From assembly GCA_033239525.1 (NCBI GenBank), contig BSYO01000020.1, forward strand, positions 12,650,546 through 12,714,545: 64,000 nucleotides of DNA, in the 5' to 3' direction. Shown in pieces: positions 23,150 to 33,849 of the stretch. The first letter of the stretch is position 1; the number at the start of each line of letters is the position of its first letter. The notes beneath the pieces are model-generated. The model did no database searches, was not told the origin of the DNA, and worked only from the letters and a program-made list of their open reading frames with translations. This stretch comes from Nepenthes gracilis (taxonomy: Eukaryota; Streptophyta; Magnoliopsida; Caryophyllales; Nepenthaceae). Position numbers and translations under genes: made by a program.

Positions 23150-23660
23150 CGGCGCCCGGGCAGCCGGTCAAGACGTTCGTTATCTCGATCTCGGGATATG
23201 CTCGATCTCGAATTGACCGAACTCGTGGATCGTGGTTCTTACTCGCCCGGATACCTCACTAGTTGTGGGTTCGCGCTTCAAGTTCCCTTTCACCGGGTTG
23301 ACCACGAGCTCGGGAATCACTACGCGACGACATGGCCGACCGCAGCGGAACACTCCTTCGCCGATCGCAGGCCGCGAGGAGGGCTTCATATTCCGCACGT
23401 TGTTCGTGGGGGAAGGCCAAAGGTGTAACGGGTATATGATCTCCATGCCTTCGGGCGTCCTAGCACCACACCGGCTCCGCTGCCGCCAAGTTGATGATCC
23501 GCCCACGCTGAGAGTCCATACGGCGAGATCTCCGTCCGTCTTCTTCTCCGCGTTGTTGTCCTCGCTTGCTCAGGCGTTGCCGCTTCGACAATGAAGTCCG
23601 CGGTCCACCGCCCTTTTCACGGCCGGTCGCGGCCGAACTCCAGTCGAACTCCCGAGCTCG
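23150..23660 (-). pseudogene. RNase H domain of Tat element 2 pol
   Basis: RNase H removes RNA from the RNA-DNA hybrid. The minus strand reads 'WTLSV-GGSST' near 23515-23490 and 'NNVRNMKPSSRPA' (decayed 'NNEAEYEALLAG') near 23395. 'GQFEIEHIPRSRDN', the usual 'hIPR.N' end motif, is near 23200-23160. The first catalytic Asp is replaced by Gly (GGC at 23503-23501), and frames shift at least twice. It is therefore inactive as written. Confidence 0.75.
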
Positions 23661-23829
23661 ACAGCCCACTGGACCAGTGGCCGGATGTCTCAGCTTCGCA
23701 AAATCGTCCTCAACGGCCGGCCGGGCTTAGCACGACGATCCGAGCCGGGATCGGGAAGTAGGGTCGTAGCTTCGCGGCTGCATAGACGAAAGTCAGCGCC
23801 ATCTTTCGGGCCGTGCGGATAACGGGTTT

Positions 23830-25100
23830 CTACGTCCGTCGCACCCGGCTCACGTAGTACACCGGTTGTTGCTTGCCTTCATGTTCCGCCACTAACACGG
23901 AGCCGAGGCGGAAGTCGACGCGTTGCCGTGATAGAGGTAGAGATCTTCTCCTTCGCGCGGTGAGCTCGGGGAGCGGCGCTACTGGAAAGATAAGTCTTGA
24001 TTCCCTCAATGCTTCGTCGCATTTTTCACTCCATTCGAACCTGTGCGACTTGGTGCCCCTTAGCGCCTTGAAGAAAGGCAAGTATTTCTCAGCTGACTTG
24101 GCCAAAAATCGTGAGAGGGCTGCTATCCGCCCTGTCAGCTTCTGGACTTCTTTTGCTGTGCGCGGAGGGTTCAAATCGAGTATTGCCTTGATCTTCTCCG
24201 GATTGGCTTCTATTCCTCGCTGGGATACAATGAAGCCTAAGAATTTTCCAGAGGTTACCCCGAACGCGCATTTGGCGGGGTTAAGCTTCATCCCATCTTT
24301 GTCGGAGGATCTCGGAAGGTCTCGCCTGTGTCGTTGACGTGGCGCCTTGCTACCTTGCTTTTTACGAGCATATCGTCGACGTACACCTCCACATTCCGCC
24401 CGATTTGAGCCTGCGAACATCTTGTTTACGAGGCGGCGTACGTTGCGCCCGCATTCTTGAGACCAAAGGGCATCATTTTGTAGCAATACGTCCCTTGGTC
24501 TGCATCATGAACGAGGTGTGCTCCTCATCCTCTCGGGTCCATCCGGACCGGGTTGTATCCCGAGCACGCGTCCATGAAGCTCGCTAGTTCGTGCCTGGGA
24601 CGTGGAGTCCACGAGTTGGTCAATCCTTGGGAGCGGAAAGCTATCTTTGGGGCAGCCTTATTCACGCCGGTGAAGTCGACACACATCCGCCACTTGCCTC
24701 TTTTTACCAAAGACGGCGTTGATGACCCACTCCGGCATCGGACTTCTCCGATAAATCCCGCGCCCAAGAGCCTCTTCACTTCTTCCTTCGATGGCGACCA
24801 ACTTCTCGACGGAGTGGTTCCTCCGTCACGGACGGGTTTCGGCTCGCGCCAAGGCCCGGCTTGTGGACTATGACTTGGCCGATATCCGGCATGTCAATGA
24901 GAGCCCCATGCAAACACATCGGAGTTGGTCCGTAGGAAGGTAATTAGTCTGTCGCGATCTAGGGGTTGGAGGGATTTCCTATCTTTGGCGACGCACCGCT
25001 CCGGATCGGAGGATCGAGCGGAACCGCCTCGCCTCTTCCCCGACCGGGCTCGCTGGAGCGACGTCTCGTCGCGAGGTCCAGTCTTCACTTGGTCCGCAAG
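23830..25100 (-). pseudogene. Reverse transcriptase domain of Tat element 2 pol
   Basis: Copies retrotransposon RNA to DNA in the cytoplasmic particle. 'DRLITFLRTNSDVFAW' (about 24960-24905) marks the N-terminal side, then 'LLGAGFIGEV' (24770), 'ACSGYN' (about 24565) and the catalytic VYVDDMLV, with YVDD at 24383-24372. Next come '[12 protein letters not shown]', '[17 protein letters not shown]' and '[15 protein letters not shown]' (24290-24100), and the start of the RNase H linker 'QPVYYVSR' (near 23860). The longest single frame is 23830-24486. Frameshifts near 24500 and 24350 break it. Confidence 0.9.
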
Positions 25101-25219
25101 GTGTCGAGGGACTGATTTGGGACAAGTAGCACGTCCGCCCCATTTCTTGATCTCCTAGAACTTCTCCCACCCCCAAGGGGTGGGAAATTTCACCTTCCGT
25201 GTGCGGGATGGATGGATCG

Positions 25220-25560
25220 TCAAGGGCCAGAATGGATGTGCCGAGTATGGCATTGATACAGATTTTAAGGTCGGCGACGAGAACGCCAACTCGCGTCGCC
25301 ACAGAGCGGGTGAGTCCCCATCGTGACTTCAAATCGTATAATCCCTTGCACTCGAACAAAGCTCGTTGTCCAAGCCGTATAATGGTCCGTTTGTGCCCTC
25401 ATTTGGCTACATTTTAGTCCTGGGTTTGGTGAACGCTTGAGAAGATACAAGAAATTTTGTGAGCTTCCATTATCAATGAAGACCTGCCTTTGGTAGTCAT
25501 CACCACCAATGCAAAACGAGGGCCGATACAACAAGGGGGTCAGATGGGGAAGTTACATGT
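25220..25560 (-). pseudogene. Aspartic protease domain of Tat element 2
   Basis: Cuts the Gag-Pol polyprotein. 'VFIDNGSSQNFLYL' holds the catalytic Asp (25474-25472) in the D-N-G-S-S motif, and 'NAILGTSIL' (about 25260-25235) is the end motif. 'SHPLGVGEVLGDQE' follows in the linker to reverse transcriptase, as in other Tat elements. A frame change separates the two halves. Confidence 0.85.
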
Positions 25561-27230
25561 GCCATGTCTTCGCCGCTAAAGCTAATGACATCATTTCTAA
25601 CCCCTAACTCGCCCGCACTACTGGGGAAGCTATTTTAGGCGGTCCGTGCCCGGCGTTCACAGTGTTGGCGGAAGAGATCATGTGGACTACGCCGGCCGCC
25701 GTCGGGCTCTTGTGGCTCGGGCCGGGTTCTCCGTCGAGGGGCAGGTTCTGCCCCGAGCCTTTCACGAATCTCTTCGAGTGTCCTCGCGGATCAGATCTTC
25801 AATCTCCCTGCCGCAGGTGCGCAGCTTCTCGATTGAGTGCCCTGCATACGGCGGTGGTACTGGCGATTTTGTCCTGCCGCCGCCGCTGACCTTGGGTGTC
25901 TTTGGCCACTTGAAGAATCTTTCATCCCGGATTCGCATCGGGATGTTTGTGCGGCTATCATGTTGGGGTCGAGAGGCCCTGCTGTAATCCTTCTTAGGCC
26001 CCCGGCGGGGTCTTGCTTCGGCGCTCCATGAAGCGGCGGGCCGCCGCCGTCCTCTTTCTTCCTCCGCGCTGGCCGGAGGTCTCCGGGCCGATCCGCCCGC
26101 TCGGGCGTTTTGCTTGTTGGCCTCTTCGGCCGTGATATACGCCGGCAATGGTCTCCGCCTCCTGAAAGTCTCGGGCGGCTCGGTGCGACAGTGCTTGAAG
26201 AAGTCCCCGCCGCCAAGGTGGCGAAGGAAGGCACTTGGAAGATTCGTCGGAGAGGTGCGGGATCCGTCGCGCCTCTGATGAAACGGTCCAGAACCGCCTC
26301 GAAGCTTTCATCCGTCCTCTCGGCGGAGGCGGACTAGGTGCCATGGTTGTCTCCTCCCGCCGCTCCGGAGGCGAACCGCTCGAGAAGCTATCGGCGAGCT
26401 CGCCGAACGCAGCATATGGAGTTCGGGAGGCCATGGAACCCGAGTAGCGCGTCGCCCCTAAGGGTGACGGGGAAGCTCGACACATCGTGGCCTCGCTTGC
26501 CCTTGTAAAGTGAGGTGGGTGCGGAAGCAATTGAGATGGTCCATGGGATCCTTGCTTCCGTCGTATCCCTCCATGACCGAGCATTCCGAACTTGCTCGGT
26601 AGCGGGCCGCGTGTCCGCAGTCCATGGCGAAGGGCGACTGCGGAGATCGGGCGGAGGGCGTGGGCTTCTCCTTGTGCGTGGTGTCCCACAACACCTTGAC
26701 TTTCTCCTCCATCGAAGGATCCGTAGAGCCCCTTCGCGCATTGAGGACGGCGCGGAGCCCGTGTTCCCCCGGGGTTAAATGCCGTGCTTGTCGGGGGTGG
26801 CGGCTCTCCGCATGGGAGGCGCGCTCCCCATTGGAGCCCGCGGCGGTGGTCTCCGTTGCCGCGCGAAGTTGCGGAGGAGCGTCGCCTCGGCCGTCCTCCC
26901 TGCCGTCATCGGGCGAGGCGCTTCCGCCTCATTCTCAGCGTTTCAGGTGCGGGTGGGGCAGCTGCGTGGTCAAGTCGATTGGCTCGCCTCCTGCGAGTGG
27001 CCCTCGACGCCTTTCTTTCTTGGAAGTTGATGCCTGGCCGCAGAGGGCGGCCCCCTGCACGGGGTCCGGTGTTCGCGCATACGGCGAGGGAGGATCTCCT
27101 TGGGGCGTCTAACTCCGCCCAGTGGCGGGTGCCCGGCTCCCAGGGGGTTGTTCGCTTGTTCCCGTGGGGGACTCCATCCGAGACGGTGGTCTCCACCGAC
27201 GAGCACGGTCTGCGCTCTGGTATTTACCAT
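25561..27230 (-). pseudogene. Gag of Tat element 2
   Basis: Structural particle protein. The start at 27230 reads MVNTRAQT. The central domain has 'GYDGSKDPMDHLNCFRTHL' (about 26570-26510). The C-terminal side has 'MRIRDERFFKWPK' and a decayed zinc motif 'HSIEKLRTCGREIEDLIRED' (25900-25780) in which the first Cys appears lost. At least four frameshifts occur. This Gag retains the capsid-like domain that element 1 lacks. Confidence 0.8.
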
Positions 27231-27274
27231 GCTTGGTTGTTCACCTTTGGTAGGGAAATGACACTTGGCTTCCG

Positions 27275-27295
27275 TCGTTTCCCACAGACGGCGCA
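27275..27295 (-). other. Primer-binding site of Tat element 2
   Basis: The minus strand reads TGCGCCGTCTGTGGGAAACG, five bases after the LTR end CGCAACA. It corresponds to the element 1 site with the GG of TGGCGCC reduced, probably a small deletion. Confidence 0.75.
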
Positions 27296-27300
27296 ATAAA

Positions 27301-28224
27301 TGTTGCGCCCGGGTCCAAGGTTGTTGTACGGATTAAGGAGCCTTGATTCTAAGCGCGCGGGCTCTGGAAGAAGGATCCGGTCTCCGTCTCTAAACCGGAC
27401 CCGCACAACACAAACAACAAACAAGAGGTGAAGCGGTCCTGGCAGATTTCTCCCACCAAGGCCACTCCGATTAAGTCGGCAAATTCCACTGGTGTAAATG
27501 CGCACGCTAAGGTGGTGCGCAGAAAAATCGTGGATGCGTAAGAAGGACTTATGTGGTGATGAGTAGAAATGCGGTGAGCGAGGTGATGGAAGGCCTCGGC
27601 TTCCTTGGTGCCATCGCGATGAGTGGCTAACTTTCCCGGGCTGACGGGATGAGGAGAAGGAGAACGATTTGGCCCAATCCGGCCGCAGGATTGGAACCTT
27701 ATGGGAGCCGGACTAGTGCTTGGGATCCAAGGTAACCCTTAGTCGCAAGGTCGCAGAACCAGAAAACCGTTCTCGTGGTTCGAATCCAAATTCAGAGCCG
27801 ACCCCTTCTCTCGGAGGGTGAGAGCGCTTATATGCCTCCTCCCGTTTGGGACTCTTCGGGCGCCAAGACGCCCGTTGCTCGGGTCGTTGACCGCTGGGTC
27901 ACGCGCTGTCCCGATAGCGTGTCGCACGCGCCGAGCGCTGTCGATCACGCTCGATTTTCCGAGAGAGGAGTGGTTGGCCGTCCACAGACAACAGCCTCGA
28001 TGGCGTTGAGCGTAGCGCCGGCTATGCCTCTATTGGCTAGCCTTTTCCGCCTTTCACTCCTGTTCCGGCGACGCATTTAATGCGCTGCGAGTTTCGTTAG
28101 GCGTGACTTCGCGACCATTCCCGTTGGGGTGGTGACGCTTTCTCGCGTGCTCCTCCTTTCTCATGGGCATTGTTTGCTTTGTGGGCCTGGATCTGTCTCA
28201 TGGGCCGGAACATGGGACCCAACA
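27301..28224 (-). repeat. 5' LTR of Tat element 2
   Basis: 924 bp, plus strand TGTTGCGCCCGGG to CCCAACA. The inner end (plus-strand TGTTGCG) matches the start of the element 1 LTRs, so the two elements belong to related families. Confidence 0.9.
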
Positions 28225-28900
28225 ATTCCAATAGAGTATAAATTGACTAAGATTCTAAATTTCAGATACCCCATATATACTATCAAATTGAAGTCAAAGT
28301 TAAAATATTTATATATTTGTTACACAAAAGTTCTAATTTCAACAAAAAATCATGAAAACTATATTATGATAAATATGGAACACACTTTTTTCTTTACGAT
28401 AAGACATTTTACAAAATTTTATTTTGATAAAATTTGGTATGAATTCGAATAACATAAAAATTTTAGATTTTTTTTTTAAACATATTCCTTTCTAATCATG
28501 TGATCCAGTGGGATTGAGGGAGTTGTGTATTTTATGGAGATAGAGATCCACCATCTTTTATTTTTACAGTTTATTTAGAAATAAATGGGTATTATTTTTT
28601 AAAAAAAATTAAAATTAATTATTTTAAAATTGTTGAATTGTGTCATTTTATTTAAAAATCAATGGTCAAAATTTATAAATTTTGAGTGATTTGTGTCCCC
28701 TATAATTGTGGTCGACTAGTTATTGATAGTGCTAAAATTAGATAATTGTAAATATTTAATTATATGGACAAAGATCGGAGAACCGTGTATTCTATTGTAT
28801 TACTCGTCTCCCAAAATGATTTATTTTGATATTAATTATAATTTTTGATTAATTGGATATACTTAAATTAATTGTATACTGTAAATTTTGAAGAAAATTG
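28225..28900 (-). repeat. AT-rich LTR-like repeat, continuation of copy a
   Basis: 'actatcaaattgaagtcaaagt' (about 28277) matches 51448-51470, as the downstream part of the sequence interrupted at 15584. 28500-28900 is AT-rich with no gene visible. Confidence 0.6.
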
Positions 28901-29300
28901 AATTAGATGGTTAATATCCGAGAAACGTCTAAGTGGCGCTTGAGGCACAAATTCCAATGGGCCCAAAGGCCGCACCCGAGTATAGAAAACAAATTGCCTT
29001 GCGCCCAAGCCATGCTCAAGTGCCAAAAATAAAAGGGTTGATGCCTGAGCTGCGCCTTAGGCCACGTTCGATTGTCAATTTTGGTATAAAAAGGGGGAGC
29101 AGCACTGCTCAAGTCATTTCACGCGGGAGAAAGCTGAGAGGAGAGACAAAGTGGGAGAAAGAAAAGAGAGAAGGAAGAGTTTGGATATTTCGACACATTT
29201 TTTTGCCAGATTTTCTTGGTATATGGTCAAAACAAGTACCTTTAAGCCATATCTTTAATCTGATTTTGTGTTCGATGATATTTGCTTAATTTTTAATAAT
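28901..29300 (+). repeat. LTR-like promoter block
   Basis: Moderate GC. A strong TATA box (TATAAAAAGGG, from 29085) is followed by a GA-rich leader (29130-29180). The plain open frame 28933-29289 has no recognisable domain and crosses the promoter, so I read it as LTR sequence. Borders unknown. Confidence 0.45.
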
Positions 29301-31560
29301 TTTACTTATATGCATGTTATTTTATACATCCTCTCTATTTTCTATATACACGCATATGTGATTTACCAATCAATTTGGTGTCATGTTGAAATTTCATAAT
29401 TTTTGGAAGATTTTATAATTTTTTGGAAACCCGAAAAATACCTAAAACTTTATATGCTCGCATATCAGTATGTCATAAGGAAATGGGCTATAAGAAAACT
29501 TAATATTATTAATAAATCACATATCGTATAAATGTACTTAATTTTGTTTACAAATCCATATATGGTATTTAAAAAAATATTATTCGATTTTGAGGAAAAA
29601 AAATATTATTTAGAGTTACTAGGATTGGGTGGTAGTTGGTTGGTGGGGAACGGAATTATGGTGGTTGATGGTCGTGGTCGTGGTAGGGCATTATATTTCT
29701 TTTCTCTTATTTCTTCTTCCTCTTTTATTATTTTAATTCTTTTTTTTTTCTTCTTATATTTTCTTTCTTTCTTTCGTTTCACCATTATTATTATTATTAT
29801 TTATTCGTTAATATATATATATATATATATATATTATTTATTGCTTCAAATATATTAAAATCTACCTAATTTAAATATATAATAATTTGCTTAATTTGTT
29901 TATCAATTCAGTGGCACATTAATTTCTCTAAACTCAATTAAATAGTCCATATACCTAATCTGAATCCATCAATCAAAATATTCCAACTCATTAGGCCCAA
30001 AAAAGATAAATTTCTGCTTGTTTTTTAAAATTTTCTAAATAGATATTATAATTTTACAGAAAAATAAGCTTTACAAATAAAATTTTTTTGTAGATGGCTC
30101 AATAAGTAATTTAAGTTCAAATTTTAAGATTAACTACAAAATTTTATGCTCAAATCATTACAAAAATACTCAAATAATTATCACAATTAATCAGGTAATT
30201 TATATTTATAAAATGAAAGTATCTGAGACATTATATGTCAACATTAAATGAAATTAGTTGCCATAGGTATCACTAACTGATTACTAGAGTAGAGGTCGGT
30301 GAGCATCAATGGATAGACTGTTGTCTAGTAACTAATGATGGTGGTCGAAATTCTTGCCAATTGGTGACGGATAATAGGACTATTTCAGAAACCCTAAAAT
30401 CAACCGATGAGTCATACAAATTAGGTATATAAAAATATATTTATATTAGTAAAAATTTTAAATAATATCTTAAATATATTAGATATCAAATCAAACCAAA
30501 AAAAAAGATTACAGATACTTACCTTAACCTTATATTTTATAAATCCGAAAAAATGATGCTCTGAGGTAACAAATCATTCGTTCCTTCCACAGTCGTGCGC
30601 TACCTGCATCTCTCCGCCTTTCTGTTTGTCTGCACAGCCCAAACTGCATGCCGCTGTTCACCCACGGCCACCGCTGTTCACTGGCGCATTACCTCCGCAT
30701 GCTGCCGCCGATAACGCTGCCAACAACTGCCGTTGACACTGCCGACAACCACCATCGGCCTCCTCGATGGCCTCTCCTCACTGAGCACCACCACCGACCT
30801 ACCTTCTAGCCGCCGACAACAACTCGTACAGCACCGACATTGCTGTACGTCGCCGTCGTTGACCACCTCTTCCTTCCTTCTGCCTCGCACAGCTCTCAGC
30901 ACGCCTCGATCTCCTTCTCTCTTTCTTTTTTCCTTTTCTTCCTTTTTTTTCTTCTTTTCTTTTTTTCTCTGCTCTTTACAGAGCCGCCCGATTCCCTTTT
31001 TAATTCTGTCCAAAATCCAAAAATCAACCACGGCTTTCCACAGTAGTTTTCCCCTTTATATATATAAATTCGTTGGGCACCTCTCAGATGCATTACGAGT
31101 ATCAACCTGCAAATTATAATATTTTAACCCAATTGGTCTCATAATTGGATTAAAATTTTCATTAATTGATTTTACTAGTTGATAGTGAGAAATAAACAAG
31201 TTTTAAAAAATTATTTTTGTTTATAGAAAGAATATTTTTTTTAATATTTTCAGTTTTAGTTTTCATTTGATGAAAAAAAAAAATAAAGGCTTTTCTCATC
31301 AATGTATTGTCTGTGTGTGTGCATGGGCAAAATTTCAAAATTGTGAAACAGATTTTTCTATTTGAGCCGGATACTAGAAAATCAACAAACAAAACATATT
31401 TCTCTTCAAAAGATTTTTCTATTTCGTTCGGTTTATTTTCGGCTTCCATGCACGAGGAGAGAGTGAGAGGGAAGGATAAGAGAGAGAATAGAGGAATCAA
31501 GGTCCTGGGATTTGAATTTGGCTTGTAGCCGGTTAGAAAAATGATAAATTAGGTCGAGAT
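29301..31560 (-). repeat. AT-rich LTR-like repeat, copy b
   Basis: 29530-29700 matches 51614-51760 and 52883-53030 ('gattttgaggaaaaa...ggttgggtggta'). 29700-29800 is poly-pyrimidine plus TTA, with (TA)n at 29813-29834. 30220-30390 matches copy a and the 50.3 kb copy. 30560-31010 read on the minus strand is a GA tract followed by a CGG/CGT-rich leader, the same design as LTR-A. The pyrimidine tract at 30905-30970 yields spurious Ser/Leu/Phe frames. No gene seen. Confidence 0.55.
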
Positions 31561-33350
31561 AAATGTACTTACACTCTTTTTTTTCTTTTTCCTACACTTT
31601 TGTTTTATTTTTTCGGGTATCCTTATCCCGATACCCGAATAAATTTATATTTTAAAATGCCCGTGATCTTAGACCGAAAATATTTCGATTTTGTGTCCGA
31701 TTTGTGAGATTTATGCGTATTTTCATACCCGAAATCCTAACCCGCGCCTGGACCAATTTCACCCGTTATTTTGAAGTTTATGCATGATTTGCCCTTAAAT
31801 AATTATTACCCATAACTTGAGCATAAAAATATATAAATTTCATACCCGATTTCGTAATTTTGACCGATTTTCGGACATGGAACCCCAAACACGTGCCCCG
31901 GATATTTTCATCGATTAAATTGGAACTTATGCATAAATTGACTTTAAAATAGTGTTATCTGTACCTTGAACATATTAATTTATCGATTGGGTGTCCTAAT
32001 CAGTAGTTTTATATGATTTTTTACTCACTGGAACCTTAACCTGCACTCCTTTGGGTTTTATCCAAATTAATTGTAAATTATACATAATTTAGCTTTGAAA
32101 ATTATGTTTCATGCATTTACGAAGGTATTACATGTTTAAAAACTCTAAAGATATGTTTGGCTCATTATAGTAAGAACTTCTTATATGTTTCAAGTCTTAT
32201 GATAATTTATACGTATATCATGAACATATTAATCTAAGATGTCTCAAAAATCATGTTATGAACCATTTGTCAAGAAGTATCAATCGGAAGCTTTAAGAAT
32301 TCTGTCTAGCATAATGTAAAAATGAATTCCTAAATTATTTAAATTTCAAAGGAAATTATGCATGGAATTAAGAACCCGTGATGACTTAAACTCACAAGGA
32401 ATATGGAACCCAGTATCAAATATGCTTATGGAAAGGAATTTGATGATGGAAGAAATTCTGTGATTAAGTGATGGACTCATGAACTATTTTTTAGAACGAT
32501 GATCTGATTGACTTATGAAACATTCTCCAATAGAATGAAAACGAAGAATTATGTACTCAAGAGTAGAATTCCTTAAAAAAATAAGAAACTAAGAACTTAA
32601 ATTGAGGATTATGGATAATAAACTTTGACATGCCATAAATATTATAGTAAAAACTCAAGGATTATTCTGACCGTATATCCTATACCGTGTTTTATAATAG
32701 GTGATATTTCTTGATATGTCTTAATATATTATAGCGAAAACTCGTTGTCTGTTATGAATGTCGCTCACAGCTTATTGACTATGGCCCCGTCTATAGGGTT
32801 TATAGGTAAACGGCCCCCTCTAAGTCGAGAATAGGAAGATATCGGCCTTAGATTTTATGGATTAAACACAATCCAAGTAACGATCGACCGCTCCTTTGGT
32901 CTATAATGCCTACTAGCCCTAATCCCTCAACGAAATAAGTTTTCGGTAATGAATTGATAATTAAGAAAATGACAAGGAAACAAACTAAAGAAAAATGGAA
33001 CGAATCATGAAAACACTCATTTCTAAATCATGATTTATAATCTCATATACACATCTGTCATTTGCATACACATTATTGTGTTTTGAATATGAAATTATGC
33101 ATGTTTTGTGATATATATATGTGTGTGCCTTACTGAATTTTTAGCTCACCATTACTATTTTCCTTCCTCCAGATGAGTATGAGTTGCACCAGTTGAGATA
33201 GGGTAGAGGATTTGAGTCGGTTAGGCTCGAAGATGATGAAGATGATTTTAGGGACTTAGTTTTACAGTCTTATGTCTTCTAATGGGATTATTCTGTATTT
33301 CTATTGAATTTTATTCATGAATGTAGGCATATGATGATGTTGATGATAAA
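31561..33350 (+). repeat. Gypsy LTR-like block, plus orientation
   Basis: No coding frame of note. It contains 'ttttagctcacc' followed by a pyrimidine tract and 'cctccagatgagtatgag' (33140-33182), a layout shared with LTR-A (3930-3975) and the 43.4 kb LTR. 33230-33340 ('gggacttagttttacag...aggcatatgatga') matches 49790-49870. Confidence 0.5.
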
Positions 33351-33845
33351 TAAAAATGGTCGTGGGCTAGGACCACGCACACGAGAGCGATGACGCCTTG
33401 AGTGGGACCGAGCAACTAAGATAGGTATCGTGTGTGGAAAGGCCTAAGACTCGAAGACCGGCTGTTGTGGCCTGAAAACCTTGCTGGCCCTTGGTGTGGT
33501 TCCACTGGGCTTGCGACAACGTCTACTTTATTGGACCGAGCTTCCCATTAAATGTGCGAAATGCGACGACATTCTCTGATGAAGGATAAGTACAGCTCAA
33601 GAAGGCGCTGCATCGAGGCATTGGCGACAATAACTTCACAGCTTAGCCGTTAAAATGTGACTTACGATCCCAAAAGCTATATCACGCACTCAGAGGCATC
33701 AAATGCTTGAATAGTAGCTGCTTTTCATCTATCATGTACGTAGAAGGTTATAGGGCAACATTGGGCAACAAAAAAGGGAGAAAAGCTATATAAGAACTAC
33801 GTTGGCCCTACAGATCAGACCGGCCAGCCTCTTCAGGGAAGTCTC
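33351..33845. other. Spacer with TATA box
   Basis: Intermediate GC, no coding frame. TATATAAG at 33787-33794 could be a promoter for plus-strand transcription. It borders the 3' end of the minus-strand antisense gene, so it may be part of the Tat element 3 internal region or an LTR. Confidence 0.35.
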
Positions 33846-33849
33846 TCGA

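Larger units (their letters stand above)
15585..28224 (-). mobile_element. Tat-type Ty3/Gypsy retrotransposon 2, full structure but decayed
   Basis: 12.6 kb. LTRs 15585-16491 and 27301-28224 are direct repeats. A primer-binding-like site (27295-27275, minus) reads TGCGCCGTCTGTGGGAAACG, so it runs right to left. Minus-strand order: gag, protease, reverse transcriptase, RNase H, integrase, then an antisense plus-strand gene before the 3' LTR. Flanks ATTCT (15580-15584) and ATTCC (28225-28229) form a target duplication with one mismatch. The interrupted repeat can be rejoined and matches an empty paralogue near 51380. Every frame is broken by small indels. Confidence 0.92.

Noticed and set aside
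28933..29289. 118-codon plus-strand frame that could be a small host gene
   Set aside because: A strong TATA box lies in the middle of the frame, the N-terminal part has no recognisable sequence, and the setting is LTR-like.
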